A stretch of 45,720 nucleotides of DNA from Dehalococcoidia bacterium (lineage in GTDB: Bacteria; Chloroflexota; Dehalococcoidia; GIF9; AB-539-J10), in assembly GCA_003562475.1 (NCBI GenBank), contig PWUU01000104.1, forward strand, positions 1 to 45,720. Direction: 5' to 3'. A model generated the notes under the pieces. It was not told where the DNA came from and did no database searches. It saw nothing but the letters and a program-made list of their open reading frames with translations. The position numbers were made by a program, and so were the translations under genes. This document shows positions 5,623 to 14,226 of the stretch, in pieces; positions within the stretch are counted from its first letter, which is position 1; each line of letters begins with the position of its first letter.

Positions 5623-7314
5623 ATGAAAGTGGTATCTCGAATACTCGCCGCGTTCCTGATAGCCGCGCTGGTGTTGCCCGCACTGGCGACACCGGCACTG
5701 GCTGCGAGAAACGCATGGAATATGTTCGTAGCACCGACGAGCGGCCCGGTGGGCACCTCGGTCGAGCTCTGGGGCCGGACCCAGACCGGCGACAGCTCAC
5801 GGGGCTGGGTCTACTACGAGGCGGAGCCGGATAGAGACAGGTGGGTCCGGGTACTCACCAGCGCAATCGGTAACTGGTCCTTCTCCCCCGTAGAGACTTT
5901 TGTTGATGACGAATGGGTCATAAGCTACTACGATTACGAGTCCGAACCGTTCCAGATACCTGAGTCACCTGGAGGCACGAATCGAATTGCCATCGTCAGG
6001 TCAGACCTGGGATCCACCGCCACAACGACACAGGTGACTGCCAACAAGGCGCCCGCCGCCTTCAGGAATTTCACCGTCATACCAAAGATTGTCGTGCTAT
6101 CGGTGGATGAGACGACCATAGACGACCCAGAGGAGGCAAAGGGGCCTGTCGGAACCGAGGTGGAGGTCAAGGGAACCGGCTTCGGGTACCGGGAGCAAAT
6201 CACGCTCTACTTCAATGGAGAAGAGGTCGAGCCCGTCGACAGCATCCGGGCGAACGACGTCGGCACGTGGACAGGCACGTTCATCGTCCCGGCGGCCAGC
6301 CAGGGCGTGCACGAGATCACCGCCGACGGCGCCGATACGGACAAGGATGACGTTATCACAGCCGAGTTCAGGGTGATGCCGGGCATCAGCATCGACCCGA
6401 AAGAAGGGACGGTGGGGTCCGAGTTCACAGTCAAGGGCTCCGGCTTCAGGGAGAACGAGGGCAGCATCGCGATCCTTTTCGACGGCAGATCGATAAAGAC
6501 CGGCATCAGAGCCGATGAAGACGGAGTGTTCGAAGCGACAGTGACCGTTCCCGCGGCCCCGATGGGCGAGCATGAGGTAGGCGCCGAAGGGCAGCACACT
6601 GACGCCGACGATGTCGACCCACGGATATTCGAGGTCGAACCAAGCGTGACAGTCGAGCCCCTGAGCGGACACGTGGGCACACAAATCGAGGTGACGGCTG
6701 CCGGATTGCCGGCAGACACAGCCGTCACAGTGGCCTACAGCGGGGAGACCAAGGGCACGGGGACCACGGGCGCCAACGGCAACCTGGCCCCGATAACGTT
6801 CGCGGCCACGCACCCGCAGGCCGAGCACACTCCCGAGCAACCCGTGACAGTCACCTTTAACACTACGACTTTCGAAGTAATCTTCGAGATGGATTCCACA
6901 CCACCTCCTACGCCCACACCGCTGACACCGGAACCCGGCACACGCATCGGTATCGTGGGCAAGCAGACTCCGGCTCTCACATGGACCGCGGTGGAGGATC
7001 CCAGCGGCGTGACCTACTCGCTGCAGATCTCCACTGCTGCCGACTTCAGCCAGATCCTGATATCCAAGACCGGACTGATCGGCACCACCTACACCATGAC
7101 CGAGGAGGAGGCGCTGCCGTACGGGACCTACTACTGGCGGGTTAAGGCAATTGATGGCGCGATGAACGAGAGCGGGTGGAGCTCCTCGAGCACCTTCAAG
7201 GCCGGCCTGCTGCCAATGTGGGCACTCATCGTTATCATCGTCCTTGCCGCGATACTCATTGCCGCCCTCATCTACGTGCTGATTATTCGCGACCGGGTAG
7301 GGCTCTATGATTAG
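5623..7314 (+). CDS. Secreted, membrane-anchored protein with IPT/Ig-like repeats and an FN3-like domain
   Basis: 563 residues. A signal peptide (about 1-28, cleavage after ALA) is followed by four Ig-like modules, each carrying a G-x-VGT-type turn: SGPVGTSVELWG, KGPVGTEVEVKGTGF, EGTVGSEFTVKGSGF and SGHVGTQIEVTAAGL. A Pro/Thr linker (TPPPTPTPLTPEPGT) leads to a fibronectin-III-like domain with YYWRVKAIDGAMNESGWS. A single membrane helix (about 529-552) and a short cytoplasmic RDRVGLYD tail end the protein. Type I topology, probably a cell-surface or envelope-scaffold protein. The tubulin-like GTPase gene starts 46 bases downstream on the same strand. Ribosome site AAGGAGG. Confidence 0.85.
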   Translation: MKVVSRILAAFLIAALVLPALATPALAARNAWNMFVAPTSGPVGTSVELWGRTQTGDSSRGWVYYEAEPDRDRWVRVLTSAIGNWSFSPVETFVDDEWVISYYDYESEPFQIPESPGGTNRIAIVRSDLGSTATTTQVTANKAPAAFRNFTVIPKIVVLSVDETTIDDPEEAKGPVGTEVEVKGTGFGYREQITLYFNGEEVEPVDSIRANDVGTWTGTFIVPAASQGVHEITADGADTDKDDVITAEFRVMPGISIDPKEGTVGSEFTVKGSGFRENEGSIAILFDGRSIKTGIRADEDGVFEATVTVPAAPMGEHEVGAEGQHTDADDVDPRIFEVEPSVTVEPLSGHVGTQIEVTAAGLPADTAVTVAYSGETKGTGTTGANGNLAPITFAATHPQAEHTPEQPVTVTFNTTTFEVIFEMDSTPPPTPTPLTPEPGTRIGIVGKQTPALTWTAVEDPSGVTYSLQISTAADFSQILISKTGLIGTTYTMTEEEALPYGTYYWRVKAIDGAMNESGWSSSSTFKAGLLPMWALIVIIVLAAILIAALIYVLIIRDRVGLYD

Positions 7315-7360
7315 TAACATCACGCGCACAAGTGTGCACACCGAACGGAGGTAGGAGAAT

Positions 7361-8536
7361 ATGAAACTGGCGGTTATCGGATTGGGACAATGCGGATGCC
7401 GCATCGCAGATCACTTCGCGAGGATCAACCTTAAGGCACAGTCCGAGAGAAAGGCAACCATCGCACCGATAGTGGTCGCAGCGAACACGGACCAGGCGGA
7501 CCTTACCGGTTTGCGGTTCATCAGGAACGACTACTCGCACCGCATCCTCATGGGGCTCAGACAGACGCTGGGCCACGGCGTGGGGAAGATAAATGAGCTC
7601 GGCGCCCAGCTTGCCCGGGAGGACGGCGACAAGGTGCTCGAGGCCCTCAAGAGCGAACGGCGCTTCTACGAGACACATGCCTTCCTGGTGATCGCCGGCA
7701 CGGGAGGCGGCACCGGATCCGGGTCGCTCCCCATTATCATCAAGATGCTGAAGGACCGCTACGTCAACAAGCCCGTGTACGCGCTGGCGGTGCTGCCGTT
7801 CGAACACGAGCAGTACAGCGAGGCACGGACTGTCTATAACAGCGCCACCTCTCTGAAATCGACGTATGAAGTTGCGGACGCGGTCTTCCTGGCCGACAAC
7901 CAGCGCTACGTGAAGAAGGACGCCAGCCTGGCAAACAATATGGAGAAGATCAACCGCATCGTGGTGGAGCCATTCTACGACATGATGTGCGCCGGAGAGG
8001 TTACGACACGCAAGTACGTTGGCGCACGCACCGTGGATGCCGGCGACCTCATTGCATCGTTCCAGGGCTGGACGTCCATCGGCATCGGTCGCTCCGAGTT
8101 GCCCGCCTTCCGCTTTCCCTGGGAGATACGGAAGAGCCGGTTCAGGGATAAGGCAACCGAGAGCTTCAGGGGTACACAGGCCCTGGACGCCGCGATTACC
8201 GACCTTTCGGTCTCCTGCAGCCCACGGGATGCAGCGAATGCCATCTACATCATCTCCGGCCCCGCCAATGAGATGAACATGGACATGGTGAAGTCGATCA
8301 GCGATTACACCTCGGAGATTGCGCCGAATGCGCTCATTCGCGGCGGCGACTTCCCCGGTGAGAAGCACTTCATCGATCTGACGCTGATACTGTCACAGAT
8401 CTCCCATGTCCCCCGTATCGCGGACATGTACGAACAGGCCACCAGGTACGCTGAGGAACACAAGGGGCAGCTGCTGGATACGCAGTGCAAGATTCAACAG
8501 CTCAATGAGATTGGCAGGGAACTGCCGCTCCTCTGA
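7361..8536 (+). CDS. Tubulin/FtsZ-superfamily GTPase of unknown role
   Basis: 391 residues. N-terminal VIGLGQCGCRIADHF and ANTDQADL match the nucleotide-binding loops, and GTGGGTGSG (residues 113-121) is the tubulin/FtsZ signature that binds GTP phosphates. VDAGDL (about 225-230) sits where the T7 synergy loop with its catalytic acid is expected. It is not FtsZ itself: there is no FtsZ C-terminal tail and the sequence after residue 100 is distinct, closer in style to CetZ- or TubZ-like proteins. It probably forms a GTP-dependent polymer or switch at the membrane. It is co-directional with the envelope protein, suggesting a shared job. Ribosome site CGGAGG 9 bases upstream. Confidence 0.88.
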   Translation: MKLAVIGLGQCGCRIADHFARINLKAQSERKATIAPIVVAANTDQADLTGLRFIRNDYSHRILMGLRQTLGHGVGKINELGAQLAREDGDKVLEALKSERRFYETHAFLVIAGTGGGTGSGSLPIIIKMLKDRYVNKPVYALAVLPFEHEQYSEARTVYNSATSLKSTYEVADAVFLADNQRYVKKDASLANNMEKINRIVVEPFYDMMCAGEVTTRKYVGARTVDAGDLIASFQGWTSIGIGRSELPAFRFPWEIRKSRFRDKATESFRGTQALDAAITDLSVSCSPRDAANAIYIISGPANEMNMDMVKSISDYTSEIAPNALIRGGDFPGEKHFIDLTLILSQISHVPRIADMYEQATRYAEEHKGQLLDTQCKIQQLNEIGRELPLL

Positions 8537-8555
8537 CGCTACGGGGCATCGACAT

Positions 8556-8581
8556 GTGGGCCGCACATACGTGCGGCCCAC
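8556..8581. terminator. Bidirectional terminator hairpin
   Basis: A perfect 11-base inverted repeat, GTGGGCCGCAC-ATAC-GTGCGGCCCAC, in the gap between the convergent GTPase and phosphate transporter genes. The plus-side tail GCTTGTCTTCTC is moderately T-rich. Confidence 0.75.
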
Positions 8582-8591
8582 GCTTGTCTTC

Positions 8592-9584
8592 TCAACCGAT
8601 CGTCCGGAACAACGTTCCCAGCAGCCATCCCAGGGCGAAACAACTGGGGAATGTCAACACCCAGGTGCGTACTATGTTGCGTGCGAGCGTCCACCTCACC
8701 GCTGAGAGCCGTTTGGTTGCGCCCACACCCATGACCGCTGTGCTCACACAGTGCGTGGTGCTGATGGGAATGCCCAGGTGAGATGCGAGCTCGATGATGC
8801 TCGCCGCCGAGGCCTCTACTGCGAAGCCGCTCGACGGGTTAAGGGCCGTCATATTCAGACCCACCGTGCGAATCACGCGGTGGCCGCCGACGATGGTACC
8901 GAAACTGATGGCGCCTGCCGATGCCAGTATTGCCCAGACGGGAATCTCCAGCGTTTCACTGCCGGTGTATATCATCAACCCCATGGCAATGAGCCCGATG
9001 GGCATCTGGCCGTCGTTCTTGCCGTGGCTGTACGCCAGGAACGCAGCAGAGGCCACCTCCAGCTTGCTGAATAGAATGCGCACGAGCGCAGGCCTCTTCC
9101 GCCGGAATACCCAGAGTATGAGCAGGAAGAGCGCGAAGCCGCCCACGAAGCCCAGCACGGGGGCAATCGCCACCGCAGAAAACACCCTCCCGAGCACCGA
9201 CCACTGGATGATTGAAGGGTTCCCATGAGCGAGTGCCGCACCGACCATACCCGCAACGAGGCCGTGCGTGAGGCTCACCGGCATACCCTTTACAGTGGCT
9301 GTCAGCGTCCAGAGTATGACAGCCAGCACACCGGCGAGAACAATGCTCATCGTCAGCGCTCCGGGAACGATGATGCCCGCGCCAATGGTCTTCGCCACAG
9401 CGGTGCCCGTTGCCGCGCCGGCAAACTCACAGATTCCCGCCATGATAAGCGCGGCTCTTGGAGAAAGATTGCGGGTTCCGATTACGGTAGCTATGGAGTT
9501 TGCTGCGTCATTGGCGCCGTTCGTGATTCCGAACGCTAGCGCCGCCGCAACAACCATGACAAGCAAGAGGAAGGAATCAGGCAT
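8592..9584 (-). CDS. pit: Inorganic phosphate transporter, PiT family
   Basis: 330 residues, hydrophobic throughout, with about ten membrane segments. Both PiT signatures are present: ITNGANDAANSIATVIGT near the N terminus and GIPISTTHCVSTAVMGVG near the C terminus. The family carries phosphate, often as a metal-phosphate complex, by ion symport with low affinity. The ATG at 9584 overlaps the end of the DUF47 gene by 8 bases, so the two are translationally coupled. This pair is a standard bacterial arrangement. A strong hairpin closes the unit at 8556-8581. Confidence 0.93.
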   Translation of the reverse strand: MPDSFLLLVMVVAAALAFGITNGANDAANSIATVIGTRNLSPRAALIMAGICEFAGAATGTAVAKTIGAGIIVPGALTMSIVLAGVLAVILWTLTATVKGMPVSLTHGLVAGMVGAALAHGNPSIIQWSVLGRVFSAVAIAPVLGFVGGFALFLLILWVFRRKRPALVRILFSKLEVASAAFLAYSHGKNDGQMPIGLIAMGLMIYTGSETLEIPVWAILASAGAISFGTIVGGHRVIRTVGLNMTALNPSSGFAVEASAASIIELASHLGIPISTTHCVSTAVMGVGATKRLSAVRWTLARNIVRTWVLTFPSCFALGWLLGTLFRTIG

Positions 9585-10209
9585 GCTTCAGTACGATACC
9601 TTCCAGAGCGTTGGCGACATCTTCCCCCATATCCGTAGCATTCTCAAGGTGCTGGTACAGTTCACGCCACTTGATGCAATCCAGCGCGTTGGTGCACGAC
9701 TCGAACAATTCGGCCTGCGCGGCATGATGCACCGCGTCCGCCTCGTTCTCAAGGCTGTTGATGTCGACACACGCCTTGAGAATTCGCGCGAACTGCTTGC
9801 GCTCCCGAAGGTTGGGCATGGCCTCATGGAGCCGGGTCGCTACGGCAAGAACGATACGGGCCAGCTCCTTCGCCCGGTCAGTCGGCTCGCCCATCCGGTA
9901 CAGGACAAGCGTCCTCGCGGCGGCCTCGACGAAATCCAGCACGCTGTCCATGTTGTGCGCCAGGTTAAGGACGTCCTCACGATCTATCGGCGTCACAAAC
10001 GATCGGTGGAGTCGCTTGATGATCTCGTGCGTAATCGAATCTCCGCGTTCCTCGAGCTTCTTGATCTCTGCAGCACGCGCCGCTCTGTCCAGCGTACTGT
10101 CTTCGAACATCTCCACAAGGGCCCGGGCAGCCACCAGCAGGTTCTCCGTGTCCTGCTCAAAAAGGTCGTAGAACCGTGTGTCCCTTGGAGTAAGGATGAA
10201 TCTTGCCAC
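9577..10209 (-). CDS. DUF47/PhoU-like phosphate transport accessory protein
   Basis: 210 residues, almost wholly helical, with the DUF47 pattern: FYDLFEQDTENLLVAARAL, then EIKKLEERGDSITHEIIKRLHRSFVTPIDREDVLNLAHNMDSVLDFVE, then ADAVHHAAQAELFE. These proteins accompany PiT transporters and are thought to modulate them. The GTG start at 10209 has GAGAGGG 6 bases upstream. It overlaps pit by 8 bases and follows the AMMECR1 gene by 41 bases on the same strand. Confidence 0.92.
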   Translation of the reverse strand: MARFILTPRDTRFYDLFEQDTENLLVAARALVEMFEDSTLDRAARAAEIKKLEERGDSITHEIIKRLHRSFVTPIDREDVLNLAHNMDSVLDFVEAAARTLVLYRMGEPTDRAKELARIVLAVATRLHEAMPNLRERKQFARILKACVDINSLENEADAVHHAAQAELFESCTNALDCIKWRELYQHLENATDMGEDVANALEGIVLKHA

Positions 10210-10250
10210 AGTTGCCCTCTCAGTTGCGTCTTCTTGTCAACAATCAGCGC

Positions 10251-10763
10251 TCAATGGAAGCGCTTGACCTCGAAACGGTACAGGATCACAGGCTCCTCCC
10301 GGGAGATGCCTGCCTTCATGCGACATATCTCTAACTGCTGCTGCACACTGTCGACGCCCTCGAGATCCGGGAGCAGCAGCCCTTTGCGCCAGCCGCATGC
10401 GACGATGACGCCGTAGCGGCTGTGATCCAGCTCGGTCACATCGCTCACCGGCTCGGGACTGGTGAGAATATCGACTTTGTACTCGAGCTCATCGAGCTCG
10501 GCCGGCGTGACCGGATTGAAGCGCGGGTCGCGCGTCGCCGAACTGATAGCATTCGCGACCACCTCCTCGGCAACGTTCTCGCGCGTCGGCTCAAAGGTGC
10601 CGATGCAGCCCCTGAGCTCACCATCCTTGTGAACAGAGACGAACACCCCGGCTCTCTGCTGCAATTCAGGAATCGAGGCCTCGGGCTTGATCACCACTCC
10701 ATCGCGCACGTATCGCTCGACAGCTTCCCGGGCAAGTCTCGCTACCGGATGTTGTTTCGTCAT
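10251..10763 (-). CDS. amrA: AMMECR1-domain protein (AmmeMemoRadiSam system protein A)
   Basis: 170 residues of AMMECR1 fold: [22 protein letters not shown] with the invariant Cys-x-Gly-Thr, then [27 protein letters not shown] and [26 protein letters not shown]1 proteins occur with a radical SAM enzyme and Memo in a conserved trio whose reaction I do not know. The ATG at 10763 is preceded by GGGAGGAGG and overlaps the stop of amrS (ATGA). No Memo gene is in the window. An open frame extends upstream, but it is only the shadow of the amrS C terminus. Confidence 0.92.
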   Translation of the reverse strand: MTKQHPVARLAREAVERYVRDGVVIKPEASIPELQQRAGVFVSVHKDGELRGCIGTFEPTRENVAEEVVANAISSATRDPRFNPVTPAELDELEYKVDILTSPEPVSDVTELDHSRYGVIVACGWRKGLLLPDLEGVDSVQQQLEICRMKAGISREEPVILYRFEVKRFH

Positions 10764-11830
10764 GGTGCTTCCTCCTCCCGCGATCCAGCATCCTCGCCTG
10801 CAGGGTGACGACCCGGCGACGCTGCGGTGCGGAAATTGAGGTCTGCTCCGCAGTGCGCGCACGAAGAGCCGCGCAACGCGAGGACCTCGGCATGATACCC
10901 GACCCTGTGCACGTTGGTCCGGCCACAGGAATAGCACACGGTGTCCTCTCCCTGCCGCCCGACGTTCCCTGCGTACACAAACTTCAGACCGGCCGCATGG
11001 CCGATCTCAATGGCATGCCTGATCGTGTCGAGTGAGGTGGGAGCAACATCCTGCAAGCGGTGCATCGGGAAGAAGCGTGTCACATGCCATGGAGTGAGCT
11101 CGCCCAGTTCCGCCACCATCCAGCCGGCTATCCCCCCCAGCTGCTCGTCGTCGTCGTTCCATCCGGGGATGACATTCGTCACCACCTCAACGTGCATATC
11201 CCAGCGCCTCCGCGCACGCACAGCCACGTCGAGTATCCCCCGCCACTCCCGTACTTGTGCGAGCTTTCGATAGAGCTCATGGGTGAAACCCTTGATATCT
11301 ACCCGCCACACATCCAGCCACGGCCCGATCACGTCGAGGGCCTCGGGCGTCATGAAACCATTGGTGACGTAGACAGTGTAGAGACCCTGCTCCTGCGCCA
11401 TGCGTGCCGAATCAAGCGTGTACTCGAACCACATGGCAGGCTCGTTGTAGGTCCAGGCGATGCCATCGCAGCGATGATGGCGGGCCAGGCGCACCTGTTC
11501 GTCCGGGGGTAGATATCGGGATTCCTGCGGCATATCGGCGCAGGATATCTGCCAGTTCTGGCAGTGCAGACAGTGGAAGTTGCAGCCCCACCCACCGACC
11601 GAGAAGGCGTTGGTAGCGGGGTAGAAGTGGAATAGAGGTTTCTTCTCGATGGGATCAGCCGCAATTGAAGACACTTCGCCGTAGTTGAGGGTGTGCAGCA
11701 CGCCATCCCGGTTCTCACGGACACGACACACCCCAACCTTGCCGGGATTGATGACACATCTCCACTGGCACACGTGACACCGCACGCGTGCTCCGGGGAG
11801 CCTCTCGTACAGGAGAGCCTCTCGCACCAT
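10760..11830 (-). CDS. amrS: Radical SAM enzyme of the AmmeMemoRadiSam system
   Basis: 356 residues. The cluster motif is [18 protein letters not shown], whose CxxxCxxC binds the 4Fe-4S cluster that cleaves S-adenosylmethionine. An N-terminal [18 protein letters not shown] cysteine module and a C-terminal CYSCGR ... CAHCGADL zinc-ribbon-like tail frame the barrel. The match to the AmrS family (relatives of pyruvate formate-lyase activase) is strong; the substrate is unknown. I choose the ATG at 11830; ATGs at 11842 and 11854 are also in frame but overlap the -10 box. First gene of an amrS-AMMECR1-DUF47-pit unit. Confidence 0.92.
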   Translation of the reverse strand: MVREALLYERLPGARVRCHVCQWRCVINPGKVGVCRVRENRDGVLHTLNYGEVSSIAADPIEKKPLFHFYPATNAFSVGGWGCNFHCLHCQNWQISCADMPQESRYLPPDEQVRLARHHRCDGIAWTYNEPAMWFEYTLDSARMAQEQGLYTVYVTNGFMTPEALDVIGPWLDVWRVDIKGFTHELYRKLAQVREWRGILDVAVRARRRWDMHVEVVTNVIPGWNDDDEQLGGIAGWMVAELGELTPWHVTRFFPMHRLQDVAPTSLDTIRHAIEIGHAAGLKFVYAGNVGRQGEDTVCYSCGRTNVHRVGYHAEVLALRGSSCAHCGADLNFRTAASPGRHPAGEDAGSREEEAP

Positions 11831-11840
11831 ACCCACCGCC

Positions 11841-11846
11841 ATTATA
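11841..11846 (-). promoter_or_regulatory. -10 box of the amrS promoter
   Basis: TATAAT on the minus strand, 10 bases before the chosen ATG at 11830. The -35 region is poor (GAGATT at 16-base spacing). If active it gives a near-leaderless transcript. Confidence 0.45.
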
Positions 11847-11931
11847 CATCGCAAGCGGCCACAATCTCAGCCCCCGCGGCTCCAAATCGGCAGAGTGCGA
11901 GGACATTCCCATCGCCATGAACACGTGGATG

Positions 11932-11961
11932 CTGACCGCGGCGCATGCGGCAGCCTATAAT
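11932..11961 (+). promoter_or_regulatory. Promoter of coaE, probably leaderless
   Basis: CTGACC (11932-11937), 18-base spacer, perfect TATAAT (11956-11961), and only 9 bases to the ATG at 11971. No Shine-Dalgarno sequence precedes the start. Confidence 0.62.
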
Positions 11962-11970
11962 AGTCCCCGG

Positions 11971-12582
11971 ATGAAGGTTCTGGGAGTCACGGGAACTGTC
12001 GGCAGCGGGAAATCCACCGTCTGCCGGATGCTCGAGCAGATGGGTTGCCCGGTGATCGATGCCGACCTCGAGGCGCACATGACCTACCGACGGGGCACAC
12101 GCCCGTGGCGGGCGATTGTGGCTGCCTTCGGCGAGGAGATACTCGAGTCGAGCGGAGATATCGACAGGACAGCTCTCGGCAGGATTGTATTCATGAACCC
12201 TGAAGCCCGCGAGCGGCTCAACGCCATCGTGCACCCGGCTACGCGACGGAGGGTCACGAGGCGCCTGGGCCGGCTTCGCGCCCTCGGGCACACGTGGGCG
12301 GCGGTGGAGGCGACGCTCCTCATTGAAGCCGGCTGGCGTAGCCTCGTGGACCGGCTATGGGTGGTGGCAGCGCCCACCGAGGCTGTGGTCGAGCGGCTGG
12401 GTCACAACCGCGGGCAGAGTGAACAGGAGACTCTCGCGCGTCTGACCGCGCAGATGCCGGCACAGGAGCGTATGGAGTACGCCGACGACATCATCTACAA
12501 CGACGGCACACTGGAGGACCTGCGCGAACGCGTTCGTGCCCTGTGGCGCGACCTCTCCTCTCGGGAATCACCCGGCGGATGA
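11971..12582 (+). CDS. coaE: Dephospho-CoA kinase
   Basis: 203 residues, usual family length. It phosphorylates the 3'-hydroxyl of dephospho-CoA in the last step of coenzyme A synthesis. The P-loop is GTVGSGKS (residues 8-15); IDAD follows with the base aspartate; LGRIVFMNPEARERLNAIVHP is the CoA-binding/lid region; LIEAGW and a C-terminal helical region complete the fold. An upstream extension is open but contains the promoter, so I start at 11971. It runs into the convergent lipoprotein gene with no spacer: the two stop codons abut. Confidence 0.94.
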   Translation: MKVLGVTGTVGSGKSTVCRMLEQMGCPVIDADLEAHMTYRRGTRPWRAIVAAFGEEILESSGDIDRTALGRIVFMNPEARERLNAIVHPATRRRVTRRLGRLRALGHTWAAVEATLLIEAGWRSLVDRLWVVAAPTEAVVERLGHNRGQSEQETLARLTAQMPAQERMEYADDIIYNDGTLEDLRERVRALWRDLSSRESPGG

Positions 12583-14226
12583 CTATGGCCGGTCCACGCT
12601 GACCCTGGTCAGGTCGGGAACGCCCATGGGATTCGGCTCGAATCCCGACACATAGGGTTTCACCAGCACGTGATTCGCCCCGTACATGAGCGGCAGGATG
12701 GGCGGGTCCTCAACCACAATGCGCTCAGCCTTACGATAGATTTCCAGCTGACGTTCTTCTTCCGTCTCAGCGGCGGCTTTCTGCAACAGCTCTTCAAGCC
12801 GAGGATTGTCGTAGCCCGAGATGTTGTACGACTCACCAACACTGAAGAGCGTACCCAGGAAATTGTGTGGACTGGGATAGTCGGCAATCCATCCCATTGA
12901 GTACAACTCATCGCGTTCGTCTATCAGGTGGTAGAGGAATATCTCGGGCTCGAGCTGGCGGGCAGTCACCTCCACTCCGAGGTTGTCCTTCCATCCGCGC
13001 ATCGCCGCAGCGATGTAAGCTGGTATCTGGTTGGCATAGCCGGACACGGTGATGGTGATGGGCGGAAGCGCCTCAGCCGAGCCATACGAGGATCGCGCAA
13101 GGAACTCACGTGCCAGGTCGGGATCGTACCGATACGGCTGCAACCCGGCATCGTAACCGGGGAGTCCCTCGGGAAGCACGCCTCCCGCAACCGTGAGACT
13201 ATCCTTGAAGAGCACGGTCACGATGCGTTCACGGTCGACCGCGTGACAAAACGCAAGGCGCACATACACATCGTCGAACGGCGGCTTCGTCACGTCGAAG
13301 CCGATGTAGTAGAGGCTGAGTTCAGGCGAGGACAGGAGCTCCCTGTGGATGGGATTGGCAGGATCGGTGACCTGGTCCATATAGGCACTTGAGACCGAGA
13401 CCACATCGATCTCCCCGCGCTCGTACATGATCATGGGTACGCCGGCAAGCAGACGAAACTCCACCGCATCGAGCAGCGCGGGCGTCCTATAGTAGTCGGG
13501 GTTGCGTCGCAGCTCCAGCAGACTGCCCTGATCCCAGCGCGAGAGCATGAACGGGCCCGTGCCGTTGGGCTGGCGCCACCAGTCGGCACCACGCGCCACC
13601 GTCTCCTCATCCACTACGTATGCCGTGGGATACGTGAGCTTGTAGATGAAGTAGGAGCGCGGACTCACGATGTCGACCTGCAGGGTGTAATCATCAAGCA
13701 CCGTGACACCTCGCAGCCCGGTTGCCTTTCCGTCTATCATGTCGCGGGCACCCACAATGTCGCCGAGATAGACCGGCGCAGTGTGCGACCCTGTTTCGGG
13801 GTCGCAGGCCCTCTCCCATGAGTATTTGAAATCGGCGGCGGTCACCGCCCTTCCTGAGTGAAAACGCACGTCATCACGCAATTCAAACACGTAACGCGTG
13901 CCATCCTCAGACACGGTCCAGCTCTTCGCGATATCACCCTCGACACTCAATTCTTCGTTCAGGGTCACGAGCCCGCTGAAGATGTGCGTGATGTACATGT
14001 GGGAAGTCATCTCCCCCGAGACAGCAGGATCCAGCGTGATGGGTCCGATGTCACTCAGGCGCAACACAGACGTGGGTGCAGGCTGCTCGTCTACGGCAGG
14101 AGTACACGAAGCGGCCGCGAGAAGGGAGAGGATAACTGCCGCGCACACAAGCACACGGCCGAGCAGAAGGACACCGCGATACGGCCTCAGAAGAAAGTCT
14201 CGTAGACCCAACCGGAGATCAGTCAT
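12583..14226 (-). CDS. Peptide/oligopeptide-type ABC transporter substrate-binding lipoprotein (SBP family 5)
   Basis: 547 residues. The N terminus has an unusually long cytoplasmic part (about 20 residues), a hydrophobic stretch and a lipobox LAAASC with the lipidated cysteine at 41. The mature protein follows the family-5 pattern: LRLSDIGPITLDP, ISKSWTVSEDGTRYVFELRDDVRFHSGRAVTAADF-like segment, NGTGPFMLSRWDQG and NPDYY. It would bind peptides or similar solutes outside the membrane. No permease or ATPase genes are adjacent, so it is an orphan receptor here. It overlaps the upstream peptidase gene by 8 bases, hinting at coupled use of peptides. Confidence 0.9.
   Translation of the reverse strand: MTDLRLGLRDFLLRPYRGVLLLGRVLVCAAVILSLLAAASCTPAVDEQPAPTSVLRLSDIGPITLDPAVSGEMTSHMYITHIFSGLVTLNEELSVEGDIAKSWTVSEDGTRYVFELRDDVRFHSGRAVTAADFKYSWERACDPETGSHTAPVYLGDIVGARDMIDGKATGLRGVTVLDDYTLQVDIVSPRSYFIYKLTYPTAYVVDEETVARGADWWRQPNGTGPFMLSRWDQGSLLELRRNPDYYRTPALLDAVEFRLLAGVPMIMYERGEIDVVSVSSAYMDQVTDPANPIHRELLSSPELSLYYIGFDVTKPPFDDVYVRLAFCHAVDRERIVTVLFKDSLTVAGGVLPEGLPGYDAGLQPYRYDPDLAREFLARSSYGSAEALPPITITVSGYANQIPAYIAAAMRGWKDNLGVEVTARQLEPEIFLYHLIDERDELYSMGWIADYPSPHNFLGTLFSVGESYNISGYDNPRLEELLQKAAAETEEERQLEIYRKAERIVVEDPPILPLMYGANHVLVKPYVSGFEPNPMGVPDLTRVSVDRP

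Noticed and set aside
6097-7404. 435-codon minus-strand open frame
   Set aside because: Lies opposite the Ig-repeat envelope protein, is histidine/arginine-rich and has no start signal or domain; a high-GC shadow.
7283-8368. 361-codon minus-strand open frame
   Set aside because: Shadow of the tubulin-like GTPase gene, which has its family motifs in the plus frame.
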